Shown here: positions 55,938 to 64,000 of the stretch, piece after piece
Numbering within the stretch: the stretch's first letter is position 1
Layout: every line of letters starts with the position of its first letter
Assembly: GCA_017403955.1 (NCBI GenBank)
Contig: JAFRDH010000022.1
Span: 62,001-126,000, forward strand
DNA length: 64,000 nt
Direction of reading: 5' to 3'
Source: Mogibacterium sp.
GTDB taxonomy: Bacteria > Bacillota > Clostridia > Peptostreptococcales > Anaerovoracaceae
Translations under genes and position numbers: made by a program
Notes under the pieces: model-generated
What the model saw: the letters and a program-made list of their open reading frames with translations, nothing else
What the model was told of the DNA's origin: nothing
Database searches by the model: none

Positions 55938-56663
55938 ATGAGTATGACAGTTGTAAAAGGATTACAGTCTGAGATATTCGTACCTATCACTCCTAAGTCA
56001 GTTTGGGCTCCTGTAACAAAGCCGCTCAGCGAGATGACAGTTGCTCTGGCAACAGCTGCCGGCGTACACAGAAAGGATCAGGAGAGATTCAACCTGGCTG
56101 GAGACTTCACATGGAGAAAGATTCCTAACGAGTCCACAGAAGATGAGCTGATGGTAACACATGGTGGTTACGACAACTCCGACGTTAACAAGGACATCAA
56201 CTGCATGTTCCCTATCACAAGACTTAAGGAGCTCGCAGCTGAGGGATTCATCAAGGCTTGCGCACCATACCATGCAGGATTCATGGGCGGCGGCGGAAAC
56301 ATTGAGAAGTTCACCAATGAGACAGGTCCGGCTGTAGCCAATATGCTTAAAGAAGAAGGAGTAGACGCATGTCTGCTCACCGCTGGATGAGGAACTTGCC
56401 ACCGCTCTGCAACAATCGTGCAGAGAGCAATCGAGTCTGTTGGTATTCCAACCGTCATTATTGCCGCACTTCCTCCAGTAGTAAGACAGGCTGGTACACC
56501 AAGAGCTGCTGCTCCTATGGTACCTATGGGCGCTAATGCTGGAGCACCTCACGATGTAGAGATGCAGACTGCTATCGTAAAGGCATCCCTCGAGCTCCTC
56601 GAGACTATCGAGACTCCGGGCAAGATCGTTCAGCTGCCTTACGAGTATCACGCAGTTATCTAA
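55938..56663 (+). CDS. prdB: D-proline reductase selenoprotein subunit PrdB
   Basis: The selenocysteine subunit of D-proline reductase, 241 residues if UGA at 56388-56390 (codon 151) is read as selenocysteine. The frame continues across it without a shift: CLLTAG, Sec, then GTCHRSATIVQRAIESVG, giving a Sec-x-x-Cys motif, and ends at TAA 56661-56663. The full length matches the roughly 240 residues of known PrdB. A hairpin right after the UGA supports recoding. Reading UGA as stop would leave a 150-residue fragment without the active site, so it is not a pseudogene. GGAGG lies 12 bases before the ATG. Confidence 0.96.
56388..56425 (+). promoter_or_regulatory. Selenocysteine UGA codon with SECIS-like hairpin
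   Basis: TGA at 56388-56390 is followed 14 bases later by CTCTGCA (56405-56411), loop ACAATCG (56412-56418) and TGCAGAG (56419-56425), a perfect 7-bp stem. Distance and size fit a bacterial SECIS element recognised by SelB. Confidence 0.85.
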
Positions 56664-56732
56664 TTTGGGGAGAGTCATACTGGACTATATATCCTGACTT
56701 AAAACTGAATAGGACATCAACTGATGTTGAAG

Positions 56733-56762
56733 ATGGGGCTGAGAAATCAGCCCCATTTTTTC
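56733..56762 (+). terminator. Strong terminator after prdB
   Basis: ATGGGGCTGA, tetraloop GAAA and TCAGCCCCAT form ten perfect pairs, followed by a run of T. It separates prdCAB from prdDE. Confidence 0.92.
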
Positions 56763-56894
56763 CAGAAATAATAATGCCATATTTCATACAGGTATTGAAA
56801 TGTGGATTGTTTTGAAATAACATTTAGACGCGGGATAAATAATCCGCACAACAATTATCATTTATCTTATCGGTAAGGAGAGGTCAGAATAGCA

Positions 56895-57665
56895 ATGGCT
56901 GCAAATGATATTGAACTGAGAAGACTTGTTATCAAGGCGTACCATATGACAGAAGTCGAAATGGGAGACGAAAACAAGATCACCACAAGCGGCAAGATGA
57001 CGATCAATAATGATCATCTGCCGGAATTAGCAGAGAAATATAAGGATGTAATTGAAAAAATAGACGTCCAGATCATCAAGCCGGGAGAACATGACAGATA
57101 TACCAATACTATTATGGATATCATTCCAATCTCTGTTAAAGTGCTTGGTAAGTGTGGTGAGGGAATCACGCACACGATCACAGGTGTTTATGTAATGCCT
57201 ACAGGCGTTGATACGGAAGGAAAGCAGGCTCATGAATTCGGTTCATCTGAGGGCAATCTCAAGGATATGCTCTATCTGAACAGAGCCGGTACACCGGGGG
57301 ACGATGACTTTATTATTTCCTTTGACATAACATTCAAGAAAGGAATGGGACAGGAAAGATTTGCCATTATCGAAGCATACAGAATGCTCGAAGAGTGGAT
57401 CAATGTATTCAGAGCACAGCTCAAGAAGTTCGAGGGAACGAAGTGCACTGAGAGGCATGAGTACTATGACAGGATCAGACAGGGACAGAAGAAGGTCCTC
57501 GTTATCAAGGAAATGATCGCACATGGTGCTATGCTCGACACATGGATCTTCCCTAATCAGCCGTCAGGAGTTGAAGGCGGCAAGTCACTTATCGACTATG
57601 GATGCACACCTATCATGCTGACTCCTAATGAGTTCAGAGATGGTGCTATCAAAGCTATGAACTAA
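56895..57665 (+). CDS. prdD: Proline reductase cluster protein PrdD
   Basis: A 256-residue homologue of the central part of PrdA up to its cleavage site. LRRLVIKAYHMTEVEMGDENKI matches PrdA MTRKHYKIDKVVLGDETKI; HDRYTNTIMDIIPISVK, QAHEFGSSEGNL and KKVLVIKEMIAHGAMLDTWIFPNQPSGVEGGK match the corresponding PrdA blocks. The chain ends FRDGAIKAMN, exactly where PrdA has VMDGCIHALT before the cleaved bond. The catalytic cysteine is therefore not encoded. GTAAGGAGAGG precedes the ATG. A possible promoter, TTGAAA 56812-56817 with ATAAAT 56835-56840, lies upstream, after the prdB terminator. Confidence 0.9.
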   Translation: MAANDIELRRLVIKAYHMTEVEMGDENKITTSGKMTINNDHLPELAEKYKDVIEKIDVQIIKPGEHDRYTNTIMDIIPISVKVLGKCGEGITHTITGVYVMPTGVDTEGKQAHEFGSSEGNLKDMLYLNRAGTPGDDDFIISFDITFKKGMGQERFAIIEAYRMLEEWINVFRAQLKKFEGTKCTERHEYYDRIRQGQKKVLVIKEMIAHGAMLDTWIFPNQPSGVEGGKSLIDYGCTPIMLTPNEFRDGAIKAMN

Positions 57666-57677
57666 GGAGGTAGAAGT

Positions 57678-58163
57678 ATGGGAGTTGGTCCTTCGACTAA
57701 GGAAACAAGTCTTCATCATTTCAGAGATCCGCTGATTGAGATTCTCGGACAGGATGAGGGCATAGATCTGATGGGAGTTCTCGTATACGGTTCTCCTGAG
57801 GGTAATGAAGAGAAAATCAGATGCTCAAGAAACGCAGCTGTTATCGCTGAATGCGCAAGGCCTGACGGCGTCATCGTTGAAACTGACGGATGGGGCAACC
57901 TGGACGTAGACTATGTTAACTGTGTAAATGAAATCGGCGAGAGAGGTATTCCTGTCGCCGGCCTTAACTGGAGCGGCACAGCAGGAACTTTCGTAGTAGA
58001 GAGTCCATATCTTGTTAATGTAGTCGACTTCAACAAGAACCCTGAAGGCATCGAGTCCAATATCGTTGGTGAGAATAACTACACCGAGGACGATGTAAGA
58101 GAATGCGTTAAGAAGCTCAAGATCGCAATGGCAAAGAAAGAACGCGGACTTAAATGGTACTAA
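57678..58163 (+). CDS. prdE: Proline reductase cluster protein PrdE
   Basis: A 161-residue homologue of the C-terminal (post-cleavage) part of PrdA. Its start MGVGPSTKETSLHHFRDPLIEI lines up with PrdA CIGPASKEMSRHYWREPLVYEA, so the initiator region replaces the pyruvoyl-forming cysteine. DLMGVLVYGSPEGNEEKIRCSR, DGVIVETDGWGNLDVDYVN and GIPVAGLNWSGTAGTFV follow in the same order as in PrdA. AAGGAGG lies 8-9 bases before the ATG, 12 bases after prdD. Probably a partner of PrdD in assembly of the reductase; no catalysis is expected. Confidence 0.9.
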   Translation: MGVGPSTKETSLHHFRDPLIEILGQDEGIDLMGVLVYGSPEGNEEKIRCSRNAAVIAECARPDGVIVETDGWGNLDVDYVNCVNEIGERGIPVAGLNWSGTAGTFVVESPYLVNVVDFNKNPEGIESNIVGENNYTEDDVRECVKKLKIAMAKKERGLKWY

Positions 58164-58190
58164 GATAAGTAATATATAGAGACATAAATG

Positions 58191-58212
58191 GGACGGCTGA
58201 GGCCGTCCTTTT
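58191..58212 (+). terminator. Terminator after prdE
   Basis: GGACGGC (58191-58197), loop TGAG, GCCGTCC (58202-58208), then TTTT. Confidence 0.85.
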
Positions 58213-58213
58213 G

Positions 58214-58222
58214 TGATATAAT
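58214..58222 (+). promoter_or_regulatory. Extended -10 promoter of dnaE, likely leaderless
   Basis: TGATATAAT (TATAAT at 58217-58222) lies 6 bases before the dnaE ATG, so initiation would fall at or next to the start codon. No -35 match is seen; the upstream bases are the prdE terminator. Confidence 0.65.
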
Positions 58223-58228
58223 AGGTCC

Positions 58229-61200
58229 ATGTTTACCCATCTCCACGTACATACTGAATACAGTCTGCTCGATGGTATGAGCAGGATCTCCGAGCTCCCA
58301 CAGTATGTTAAGGACCTCGGAATGGATTCGTGCGCGATCACTGATCACGGCGCGATGTTTGGCGTGGTAGATTTCTATAAATCATGCAAAAAGGCCGGCA
58401 TCAAGCCTATCATAGGATGTGAGGTCTACACAGCTGCGCGTACGATGTACGACAAGGAAGCCGGAAGGGACAGGAATTCAGGACATCTTATTCTGCTCGC
58501 GGAGAACCAGACCGGTTACAGCAATCTGGTCAAGATCGTTTCGAGGAGCTATGTCGATGGATTCTATTTCAAGCCAAGGGTCGACAAGAATCTGCTGAGA
58601 CAGTTCAGCGAAGGAATCATCTGCCTCTCGGGCTGCCTGGCGGGTAATGTCCAGAGAATGCTTCTCAATAATGACTATGAAGGCGCTAAGAAGGAGGCTT
58701 TGGAACTCCTCAGCATATTCGGTGAAGGCAACTTCTTCCTTGAGATACAGAACCATCATCTTGAGGAGGATGTCAGAGTTATAGAAGGACTGCGCAGGCT
58801 GTCTGCGGATATAGATGTTCCGCTTGTTACCACTAATGACGCGCATTACATCAGAAGGACTGATGCAACTGCGCAGGATATCCTGATGTGCATCCAGACT
58901 CAGACCAATGTCACGGATGAGAACAGGATGAAGTTTGAGAATGACGAATTCTACATCAAGTCCGAGGCAGAGATGCAGGCGCTTTTCCCGGATCTCCCTG
59001 ACGCTATCGCAAGGACACATGAGATCGCGGAGCGCTGCAACGTAGAGTTCACATTCGGCGATTATCATTTGCCGGAATACGTTCCGCCTGAAGGCATGAC
59101 ATGCGATGAGTATCTCAGAGACCTTTGCTACAAAGGGCTCGTAAGGCGCTACGGTGAGGACTCCATGGATCCGGAATCTTTGTACAGAAAGAGACTGGAG
59201 ACAGAGCTCAAGGTCATTGAGAATATGGGGTATGTCGAATACTTCCTTATTGTGTGGGACTTCATTCATTATGCGAAGTCTAACGGAATAGCGGTCGGGC
59301 CTGGAAGAGGATCGGCTGCGGGAAGTATCGTAGCTTACAGCCTTGATATAACTGAGATAGATCCGATCAGATACAACTTGATTTTCGAGAGATTCCTCAA
59401 TCCTGAGCGAGTCAGTATGCCTGATATTGACGTGGATTTCTGCATCGAGAGACGTCAGGAAGTCATAGATTATGTGATTCGCAAGTACGGCAAGGATAAG
59501 GTGTCCCAGATCATTACTTTTGGTACACTCAAGGCCAAAGCTGCTGTAAGAGATATCGCAAGGGCGCTTAATGCTACATATCAGGAAGGTGATGAGATAG
59601 CCAAAGCTATCCCTAATGAACTCGGCATCACGATCGCAAAGGCTCTTGAAGTGAATCCTGAACTCAAGAGGAGATATGAGAATGAGCCGCTGGTAAAGCA
59701 GGTTCTCGACCTCTCGATGGCACTCGAGGGGCTTCCGAGACATGCTTCCACGCATGCTGCAGGTATAGTTATCTCCAAGCTTCCGCTTGACGAATATGTG
59801 CCGCTTTATTCTTCAGATAAGGGTGTAGCGACACAGTTCAATATGACGACTATCGAGGAACTGGGACTTCTCAAGATGGACTTCCTGGGACTCCGCAACC
59901 TCACCGTTATCAGAGACGCCCTCAAGATGATCAAAGAGAATCACGGCGTCACGATCGACTGGGCCAAAATGGGCTACGACGATCCTGAGGTATACAAGCT
60001 TATCGCAGACGGTAATACGAAGGGAGTATTCCAGCTTGAAAGCGGCGGTATGACTGACTTCATGAAGAACCTCAGACCGTCATGCTTCGAAGACATCGTT
60101 GCGGGAATCGCGCTGTACAGACCGGGGCCGATGGACTCGATACCTAAATATATAGAGAATAAGAAGCATCCTGATAATATCCGCTATGTGGATCCTCATC
60201 TGAAGCCGATCCTGGATGTTACATATGGCTGCCTGATCTACCAGGAGCAGGTAATGCAGATTGTTCGTGACCTCGGAGGATATTCGTTCGGACGTTCGGA
60301 TCTTGTACGTCGTGCGATGAGCAAGAAAAAGTTGAGCGTCATGCTCGAGGAGAAGGCGTATTTCATCAACGGAAAGAAAGCAGAAGACGGGAGTTCTGAG
60401 ATAGCGGGATGTGTCGCTAATGGTGTTCCTGCTTCAGCTGCTGAGACTATCTTCGAAGACATGGTCAGCTTTGCTTCGTACGCATTCAATAAGTCACACG
60501 CAGCTGCTTACGCTGTTGTTTCATATGAGACTGCCTACCTCAAGACGCACTATCCTGTTGAGTTCATGGCCGCTCTCATGAGCAGTATGGCAGGCGATGC
60601 CAAGCATACTGCGGACTATGTCAGGAACTGCCGCGAGATGGGAATCAGGCTTTTGCCGCCTTCAGTCCTCAAGAGCAAGCGCAATTTCAGCACGGAGAAC
60701 GGCAGTATACGATTCGGCCTTCTGAGTGTCAAGAATGTAGGGACCGGTATTATCGATGCGATCATCAAGGCTCGCGAAGAAGTGCCTGAAACACATGATA
60801 TATATGAGTTTATAAATGCTGTAGATGCAGGAGAACTTAACCGCAAAGCAATAGAATCACTCATCCAGGCAGGCGCATTCGACGATATTAATCCGAACAG
60901 GGCAGTGATGATGGCTGTGTCTGATGACGCGGTCCAGAGAGCTCAGAAGCGGGCCAAGACAGGGAATCACGCTCAGATAAGCCTTTTCCAGATGGATGAT
61001 TTCAAGGATGAAGTCCTTACAAGTCCGCCGCTGCCTAGAGTGGCAGACTTCCCTCAGGATACCAAGCTGGCGATGGAAAAGGAAATGCTCGGAGTATATC
61101 TCTCGGGTCATCCGCTTGATGAATTCGCAGAGGTGATACGGGACAATATAACCGCAAGCACTTCGGATCTGATCGCAGGCGGAGAAGAGTTCACGGGAAG

Positions 61201-61864
61201 TGATGATGACAGTATCGTGATCAATACCTCAAAGTTCAACGATGGTGATTTTGTTGTCATGGCCGGAATGATAAGTGGTGTCAAAACCATGATCACACGC
61301 AAATCACAGGAGATGGCGAGGTTATCGCTCGAAGACTTTGATGGTGTGATCGGAGCGATAGCTTTTCCTAAGGTCTATGAGAGGAAACGCAACATCATCC
61401 GCAATGACCGTATAGTAGGAATATCCGGACGCGTAAGCTTCAAGGATGAAAGCGATGCTGAGATCCTTGTCGAGGATGTAGTTCCAATCGAAGACATCCG
61501 CGAACTCACAAGGCCACGCAATAACAGGAATGATTATAACAGAAGAGGATATGACAATAACGGCGGCAACGTTCAGAGCAGCGGCAAAGCGGTGCCTCCT
61601 GTAAAGTCTTCTGCTCCTCTGGATGCATCTAACTTGGTGAAGCTCAGAGTTCCGGAAGATGTCTTAAAGTCTCACGTAGATGCCAAGGGCGTACTGTATC
61701 ATCTGACGGATATGATGAGCCTGTATCCGGGGAACAGGGATGTATTGGTGTATCTGCCTGGCATGAAGCCTCTTAAACTGAGGCAAGAGAACCGGGTCAA
61801 TATGACACCTGAGCTGAAGGCTAAGCTGGTACGAATGCTTGGTGAGAATAACGTGAAGGGATAG
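58229..61864 (+). CDS. dnaE: DNA polymerase III subunit alpha (DnaE)
   Basis: Replicative-type C-family polymerase, 1211 residues. The PHP domain starts immediately (FTHLHVHTEYSLLDGMSRI, ITDHGAMFG). Catalytic aspartates are in the palm: VGPGRGSAAGSIVAYSL near residue 350, MPDIDVDFCIERR near 400, and FQLESGGMTDFMK near 605 precedes the fingers. A tandem HhH and an OB-like domain (VVMAGMISGVKTMITRKSQEMARLSLED) follow. A low-complexity Asn/Arg/Gly linker lies near 1095-1115 (NNRNDYNRRGYDNNGG). There is no ribosome site. Confidence 0.95.
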   Translation: MFTHLHVHTEYSLLDGMSRISELPQYVKDLGMDSCAITDHGAMFGVVDFYKSCKKAGIKPIIGCEVYTAARTMYDKEAGRDRNSGHLILLAENQTGYSNLVKIVSRSYVDGFYFKPRVDKNLLRQFSEGIICLSGCLAGNVQRMLLNNDYEGAKKEALELLSIFGEGNFFLEIQNHHLEEDVRVIEGLRRLSADIDVPLVTTNDAHYIRRTDATAQDILMCIQTQTNVTDENRMKFENDEFYIKSEAEMQALFPDLPDAIARTHEIAERCNVEFTFGDYHLPEYVPPEGMTCDEYLRDLCYKGLVRRYGEDSMDPESLYRKRLETELKVIENMGYVEYFLIVWDFIHYAKSNGIAVGPGRGSAAGSIVAYSLDITEIDPIRYNLIFERFLNPERVSMPDIDVDFCIERRQEVIDYVIRKYGKDKVSQIITFGTLKAKAAVRDIARALNATYQEGDEIAKAIPNELGITIAKALEVNPELKRRYENEPLVKQVLDLSMALEGLPRHASTHAAGIVISKLPLDEYVPLYSSDKGVATQFNMTTIEELGLLKMDFLGLRNLTVIRDALKMIKENHGVTIDWAKMGYDDPEVYKLIADGNTKGVFQLESGGMTDFMKNLRPSCFEDIVAGIALYRPGPMDSIPKYIENKKHPDNIRYVDPHLKPILDVTYGCLIYQEQVMQIVRDLGGYSFGRSDLVRRAMSKKKLSVMLEEKAYFINGKKAEDGSSEIAGCVANGVPASAAETIFEDMVSFASYAFNKSHAAAYAVVSYETAYLKTHYPVEFMAALMSSMAGDAKHTADYVRNCREMGIRLLPPSVLKSKRNFSTENGSIRFGLLSVKNVGTGIIDAIIKAREEVPETHDIYEFINAVDAGELNRKAIESLIQAGAFDDINPNRAVMMAVSDDAVQRAQKRAKTGNHAQISLFQMDDFKDEVLTSPPLPRVADFPQDTKLAMEKEMLGVYLSGHPLDEFAEVIRDNITASTSDLIAGGEEFTGSDDDSIVINTSKFNDGDFVVMAGMISGVKTMITRKSQEMARLSLEDFDGVIGAIAFPKVYERKRNIIRNDRIVGISGRVSFKDESDAEILVEDVVPIEDIRELTRPRNNRNDYNRRGYDNNGGNVQSSGKAVPPVKSSAPLDASNLVKLRVPEDVLKSHVDAKGVLYHLTDMMSLYPGNRDVLVYLPGMKPLKLRQENRVNMTPELKAKLVRMLGENNVKG

Positions 61865-61867
61865 AGA

Positions 61868-62428
61868 ATGAGTAAGGCAATCGTAATATATACATCAAAG
61901 CGCGGCTCGACAAAGCAATATGCCGAGTGGATCGCTGAAGACCTCGGATGTGAGGCGCTTCCTCTTTCGGAAATCAAAACGAGCGGCAGAGATGCTTTCA
62001 ATCTGTATGAATATGACTGTATTATCTACGGCGGATGGATCAGAGGCAGCGGTATCGTTGATTTTGATAAATTCGCGAAGCTTCTCGATGATGAGCTGAT
62101 GAAGAGACTGATCGTCTTCGGTGTCGGATTCGCAGATGAGACGGCAGAGAACTACGCACAGGTCTGGGGTTACAGTATCGGCAAACTGGATCCCAAGAAC
62201 GAGAACAGATCCATTCTGTATATTCTCGGCGGCAGATATGACCCTCAGGCCGTTGCAGGCGGAGACAAGTTTATGATGAAGATCATGAGAACGGTTCTCC
62301 TGTCGGGCAGCACACCGGATGCCAAAATGCAGGCAAACAAGATCAAAGACCGCATTGACAACGGCGTGGATATGGTCAACAGAGACAACATAACATCACT
62401 CGTCAAAGACGCAAAGAAAAAATTATAA
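61868..62428 (+). CDS. Flavodoxin-domain protein
   Basis: A 186-residue protein with a flavodoxin fold: the phosphate loop IVIYTSKRGSTKQYAEWIAE at the start and CIIYGGWIRGSGIVDFDKF near residue 55. It resembles the HemG-like/flavodoxin-domain family. The second half (YILGGRYDPQAVAGGDKFMMKIM) is helical. It starts 3 bases after the dnaE stop with GGGATAGAG upstream. A redox partner role is likely but the pathway is unknown. Confidence 0.85.
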   Translation: MSKAIVIYTSKRGSTKQYAEWIAEDLGCEALPLSEIKTSGRDAFNLYEYDCIIYGGWIRGSGIVDFDKFAKLLDDELMKRLIVFGVGFADETAENYAQVWGYSIGKLDPKNENRSILYILGGRYDPQAVAGGDKFMMKIMRTVLLSGSTPDAKMQANKIKDRIDNGVDMVNRDNITSLVKDAKKKL

Positions 62429-62434
62429 ATATCA

Positions 62435-62470
62435 AGCAGCATCACAAAATATATGCAGATGCTGCTTTTT
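62435..62470 (+). terminator. Terminator after the flavodoxin gene
   Basis: AGCAGCATC (62435-62443) and GATGCTGCT (62458-62466) form nine pairs around a 14-base loop, followed by TTTT. Confidence 0.85.
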
Positions 62471-62481
62471 CATTTAACAAG

Positions 62482-62732
62482 ATTACTGTAAAAAGTCTTG
62501 ATTTATTCACGATCTGTCATGAAATAATCGATTTTAAAGTCGCATTGACCTTATTTTGTGCGATTATACTGAAAAGATTCGACTCCAAGCCCTTGTTTGT
62601 CATGAAAAACCGCCAGATTTCATGACAAAACTATTTAATTAAACATTTTTTTACAGTAAATCGATAAAGAACTGCCTTGTTTTAGCTGATTTTAAGACCG
62701 TTTCATGACAAATCATCTCTCCCATGACAGAT
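62482..62732. repeat. Nested inverted repeats in a convergent intergenic region
   Basis: TTTGTCATGAAA (62596-62607) and TTTCATGACAAA (62618-62629) are perfect inverses 10 bases apart. A further TTTCATGACAAA is at 62701-62712. ATCTGTCATG (62512-62521) and CATGACAGAT (62723-62732) form an outer pair. TTACTGTAAAAA (near 62483) and TTTTTACAGTAA (near 62650) form another. No open frame is present. The region lies between two gene 3' ends, so it is not a promoter for either neighbour; a decayed small mobile element or a protein-binding array is possible. Confidence 0.65.
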
Positions 62733-62764
62733 TTTACATTAAATTCCTTATCATTTAAGGCGCT

Positions 62765-62952
62765 GGAGTAAGAGGCTAAAGGAATACTAAGAAGTGGCTG
62801 AATTAACGATCCGAGGACGCGAACAGATCAACTCCTTAAATGAAGGTTTAAAAAAATAAAACTAAAGACGGTAAGTCGTGATGCGAGCATTCCACAGGAT
62901 GGTTTACGAAGTAAACGATCCGAGGACGCGAGCAGAACGACTTACCGTCTTT
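62765..62952. repeat. Tandem structured element with a 23-base conserved motif; second copy ends in a 16-bp stem
   Basis: CGATCCGAGGACGCGA occurs at 62807-62822 and 62916-62931, inside a 23-base match with one difference (62805-62827, 62914-62936). The second copy is enclosed by AAAGACGGTAAGTCGT (62864-62879) and its perfect complement (62937-62952). Inside it GGAT-GTTTAC/GTAAAC-ATCC forms a hairpin. The first copy is enclosed by a weaker GGAGT/ACTCC pair. On the minus strand the second copy is followed by a T-rich tract, so it may act as terminator of the permease gene, but the 57-base loop is unusual for that. Confidence 0.7.
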
Positions 62953-62975
62953 CTTTTACTCTTTTTAAATCAAAA

Positions 62976-64000
62976 TTATCCTACGATCATGTAGAGTATG
63001 AAGAGTACTCCGGAGATCCACATTACAGGCTTAACGTCCTTTGCGTTTCCTTCACATACCTTGAGGATGAGGAAGGAAAGGATTCCGAACATGATACCGT
63101 TAGCGATCGAAGATGTGAATGGCATCATGATGATAGCGAGGAATGCAGAAATGATTTCTGACATTGGAGCGTTTTCGAACTTTACGTTCTTGATCTGAGT
63201 CATCATCAGGTATCCTACATATACCAGAGCAGGTGTTGTAGCGAAGCTCGGTACTGAAAGGAAGAGTGGTGAAAGAACGAGTGAGATGATGAAGAGAACT
63301 CCTGTTGTTACGGATGTGAGTCCTGTCTTTCCACCGACAGCAGCACCTGCAGAAGACTCAACGAATGATGTTACTGTGGAAGTTCCGCAGATAGCACCAA
63401 CGCATGTTCCGATAGCATCGGAGAGAAGAGCCTGCTTAGCCTTTGGAAGATTACCGTCTTCGTCAAGAAGGTCAGCCTTTGCAGCTACGCCGATGAGTGT
63501 TCCTACTGTATCGAAAATATCAACATACAGGAAGGAGAAAACGATAACTACGAACTGAAGAATGTGTGAACCGATCCATTCAAAATCGAATGAGAAGAAG
63601 TAGTCCATCTTGACACCGCTGAGTGCAAAGCTAGGATATACGCTGTATACGCCAGCTTCAGGATCAGGTACATACCAGCCGATTGCCTGTGCGATCATTC
63701 CGAGTACCCATGTGATCAGGATGCCATAGAAGATAGCGCCCTTAGCTCCTTTGTGAGCAAGGAATGCGATCACCAGGATACCAACGAGTGAAAGGCAGAT
63801 AGCAGCATTTCCCATGTTTCCGAGCGCGATTCCGCCTTCAGTTGTAACGGAAACAGCTCCGGAGTTCTTGAGACCGATGATAGCGATGAAGAGACCGATA
63901 CCAACGGAGATGGAGGACTTGAGGTTCTGAGGGATATCGTTTACGAGCGACTCTCTGAAGTTAGTGAACGAGAGCAGGATGAAAACGATACCTTCGCAGA
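62976..64000 (-). CDS. NCS2/AzgA-family purine permease (5' end outside window)
   Basis: C-terminal 341 residues of a purine (hypoxanthine/guanine/adenine) membrane permease; the frame is open to the window edge, so the start lies beyond it. The DTVGTLIGVAAKADLLDEDGNLPKA segment, then GTSTVTSFVESSAGAAVGGKTGLTSVTTG, are signatures of the AzgA/PbuG branch. About eight hydrophobic segments remain. Purine import fits with the molybdenum hydroxylase cluster elsewhere in the window. Confidence 0.9.
   Translation of the reverse strand, partial: CEGIVFILLSFTNFRESLVNDIPQNLKSSISVGIGLFIAIIGLKNSGAVSVTTEGGIALGNMGNAAICLSLVGILVIAFLAHKGAKGAIFYGILITWVLGMIAQAIGWYVPDPEAGVYSVYPSFALSGVKMDYFFSFDFEWIGSHILQFVVIVFSFLYVDIFDTVGTLIGVAAKADLLDEDGNLPKAKQALLSDAIGTCVGAICGTSTVTSFVESSAGAAVGGKTGLTSVTTGVLFIISLVLSPLFLSVPSFATTPALVYVGYLMMTQIKNVKFENAPMSEIISAFLAIIMMPFTSSIANGIMFGILSFLILKVCEGNAKDVKPVMWISGVLFILYMIVG

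Noticed and set aside
55938-56390. prdB as a truncated pseudogene or frameshift
   Set aside because: The stop is UGA at the known selenocysteine position, the frame continues to full family length and a SECIS-like hairpin is present.

Overview
The window looks like a chromosomal segment of an anaerobic, amino-acid-fermenting, selenium-using Clostridia-type Firmicute. The signs are a complete D-proline reductase (Stickland) locus with an in-frame UGA selenocysteine codon, the GlgC/GlgD pair typical of Firmicutes glycogen operons, strong AGGAGG-type ribosome sites, a C-family DnaE with N-terminal PHP domain, and many short hairpin terminators. The family is not decided by the sequence alone. 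Gene density is high and most genes lie on the + strand.

Layout. 0-5.5 kb: tail of an unknown gene, asparagine synthase, CTP synthase, a DUF1537 sugar-acid kinase and a small membrane protein. 5.5-9.6 kb: a monooxygenase-like protein, then a candidate molybdenum-cofactor riboswitch with terminator ahead of a MobA-MoeA fusion, MobB, a MoaE-like protein and an HD protein. 9.7-20.3 kb: a molybdenum hydroxylase cluster with two different 2Fe-2S/molybdenum subunit pairs and one FAD subunit that has a whole NAD(P)H-oxidoreductase module inserted in it. An NTF2-like gene and a TetR regulator follow. A perfect 37-bp palindrome overlaps the cluster promoter, and about 600 bp of related non-coding sequence flanks the cluster on both sides as an imperfect direct repeat. 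20.4-30.6 kb: hydroxylase maturation and molybdenum supply (MocA-like cytidylyltransferase fused to a ModE-like HTH, XdhC-like protein, molybdopterin-binding protein, MoaA, MogA/MoaB, ModABC, MoaC). 30.8-32.3 kb: an orphan HaeIII-like nuclease-fold protein beside an alkylguanine-DNA methyltransferase. 32.6-34.8 kb: acetolactate synthase. 34.8-46.5 kb: glycogen metabolism (glgB, glgP, glgC, glgD, glgA and an amylase-MalQ fusion). 46.5-50.6 kb: small metabolic genes and tRNA-Arg. 50.7-58.2 kb: proline racemase and the prd operon. 58.2-64 kb: dnaE, a flavodoxin, a structured convergent intergenic region and a purine permease that runs off the end.

How it fits together. ModABC imports molybdate. 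MoaA, MoaC, a MoaE-like protein, MogA, MoeA, MobA and MobB build the cofactor. MocA-like and XdhC-like proteins prepare it for hydroxylases. The two-headed hydroxylase probably oxidises a purine or N-heterocycle and passes electrons to NAD(P) on the fused subunit. The prd genes use proline as the electron sink, so the window holds both an electron-yielding and an electron-consuming system. Assignments rest on motif recognition by eye; no database search was run.
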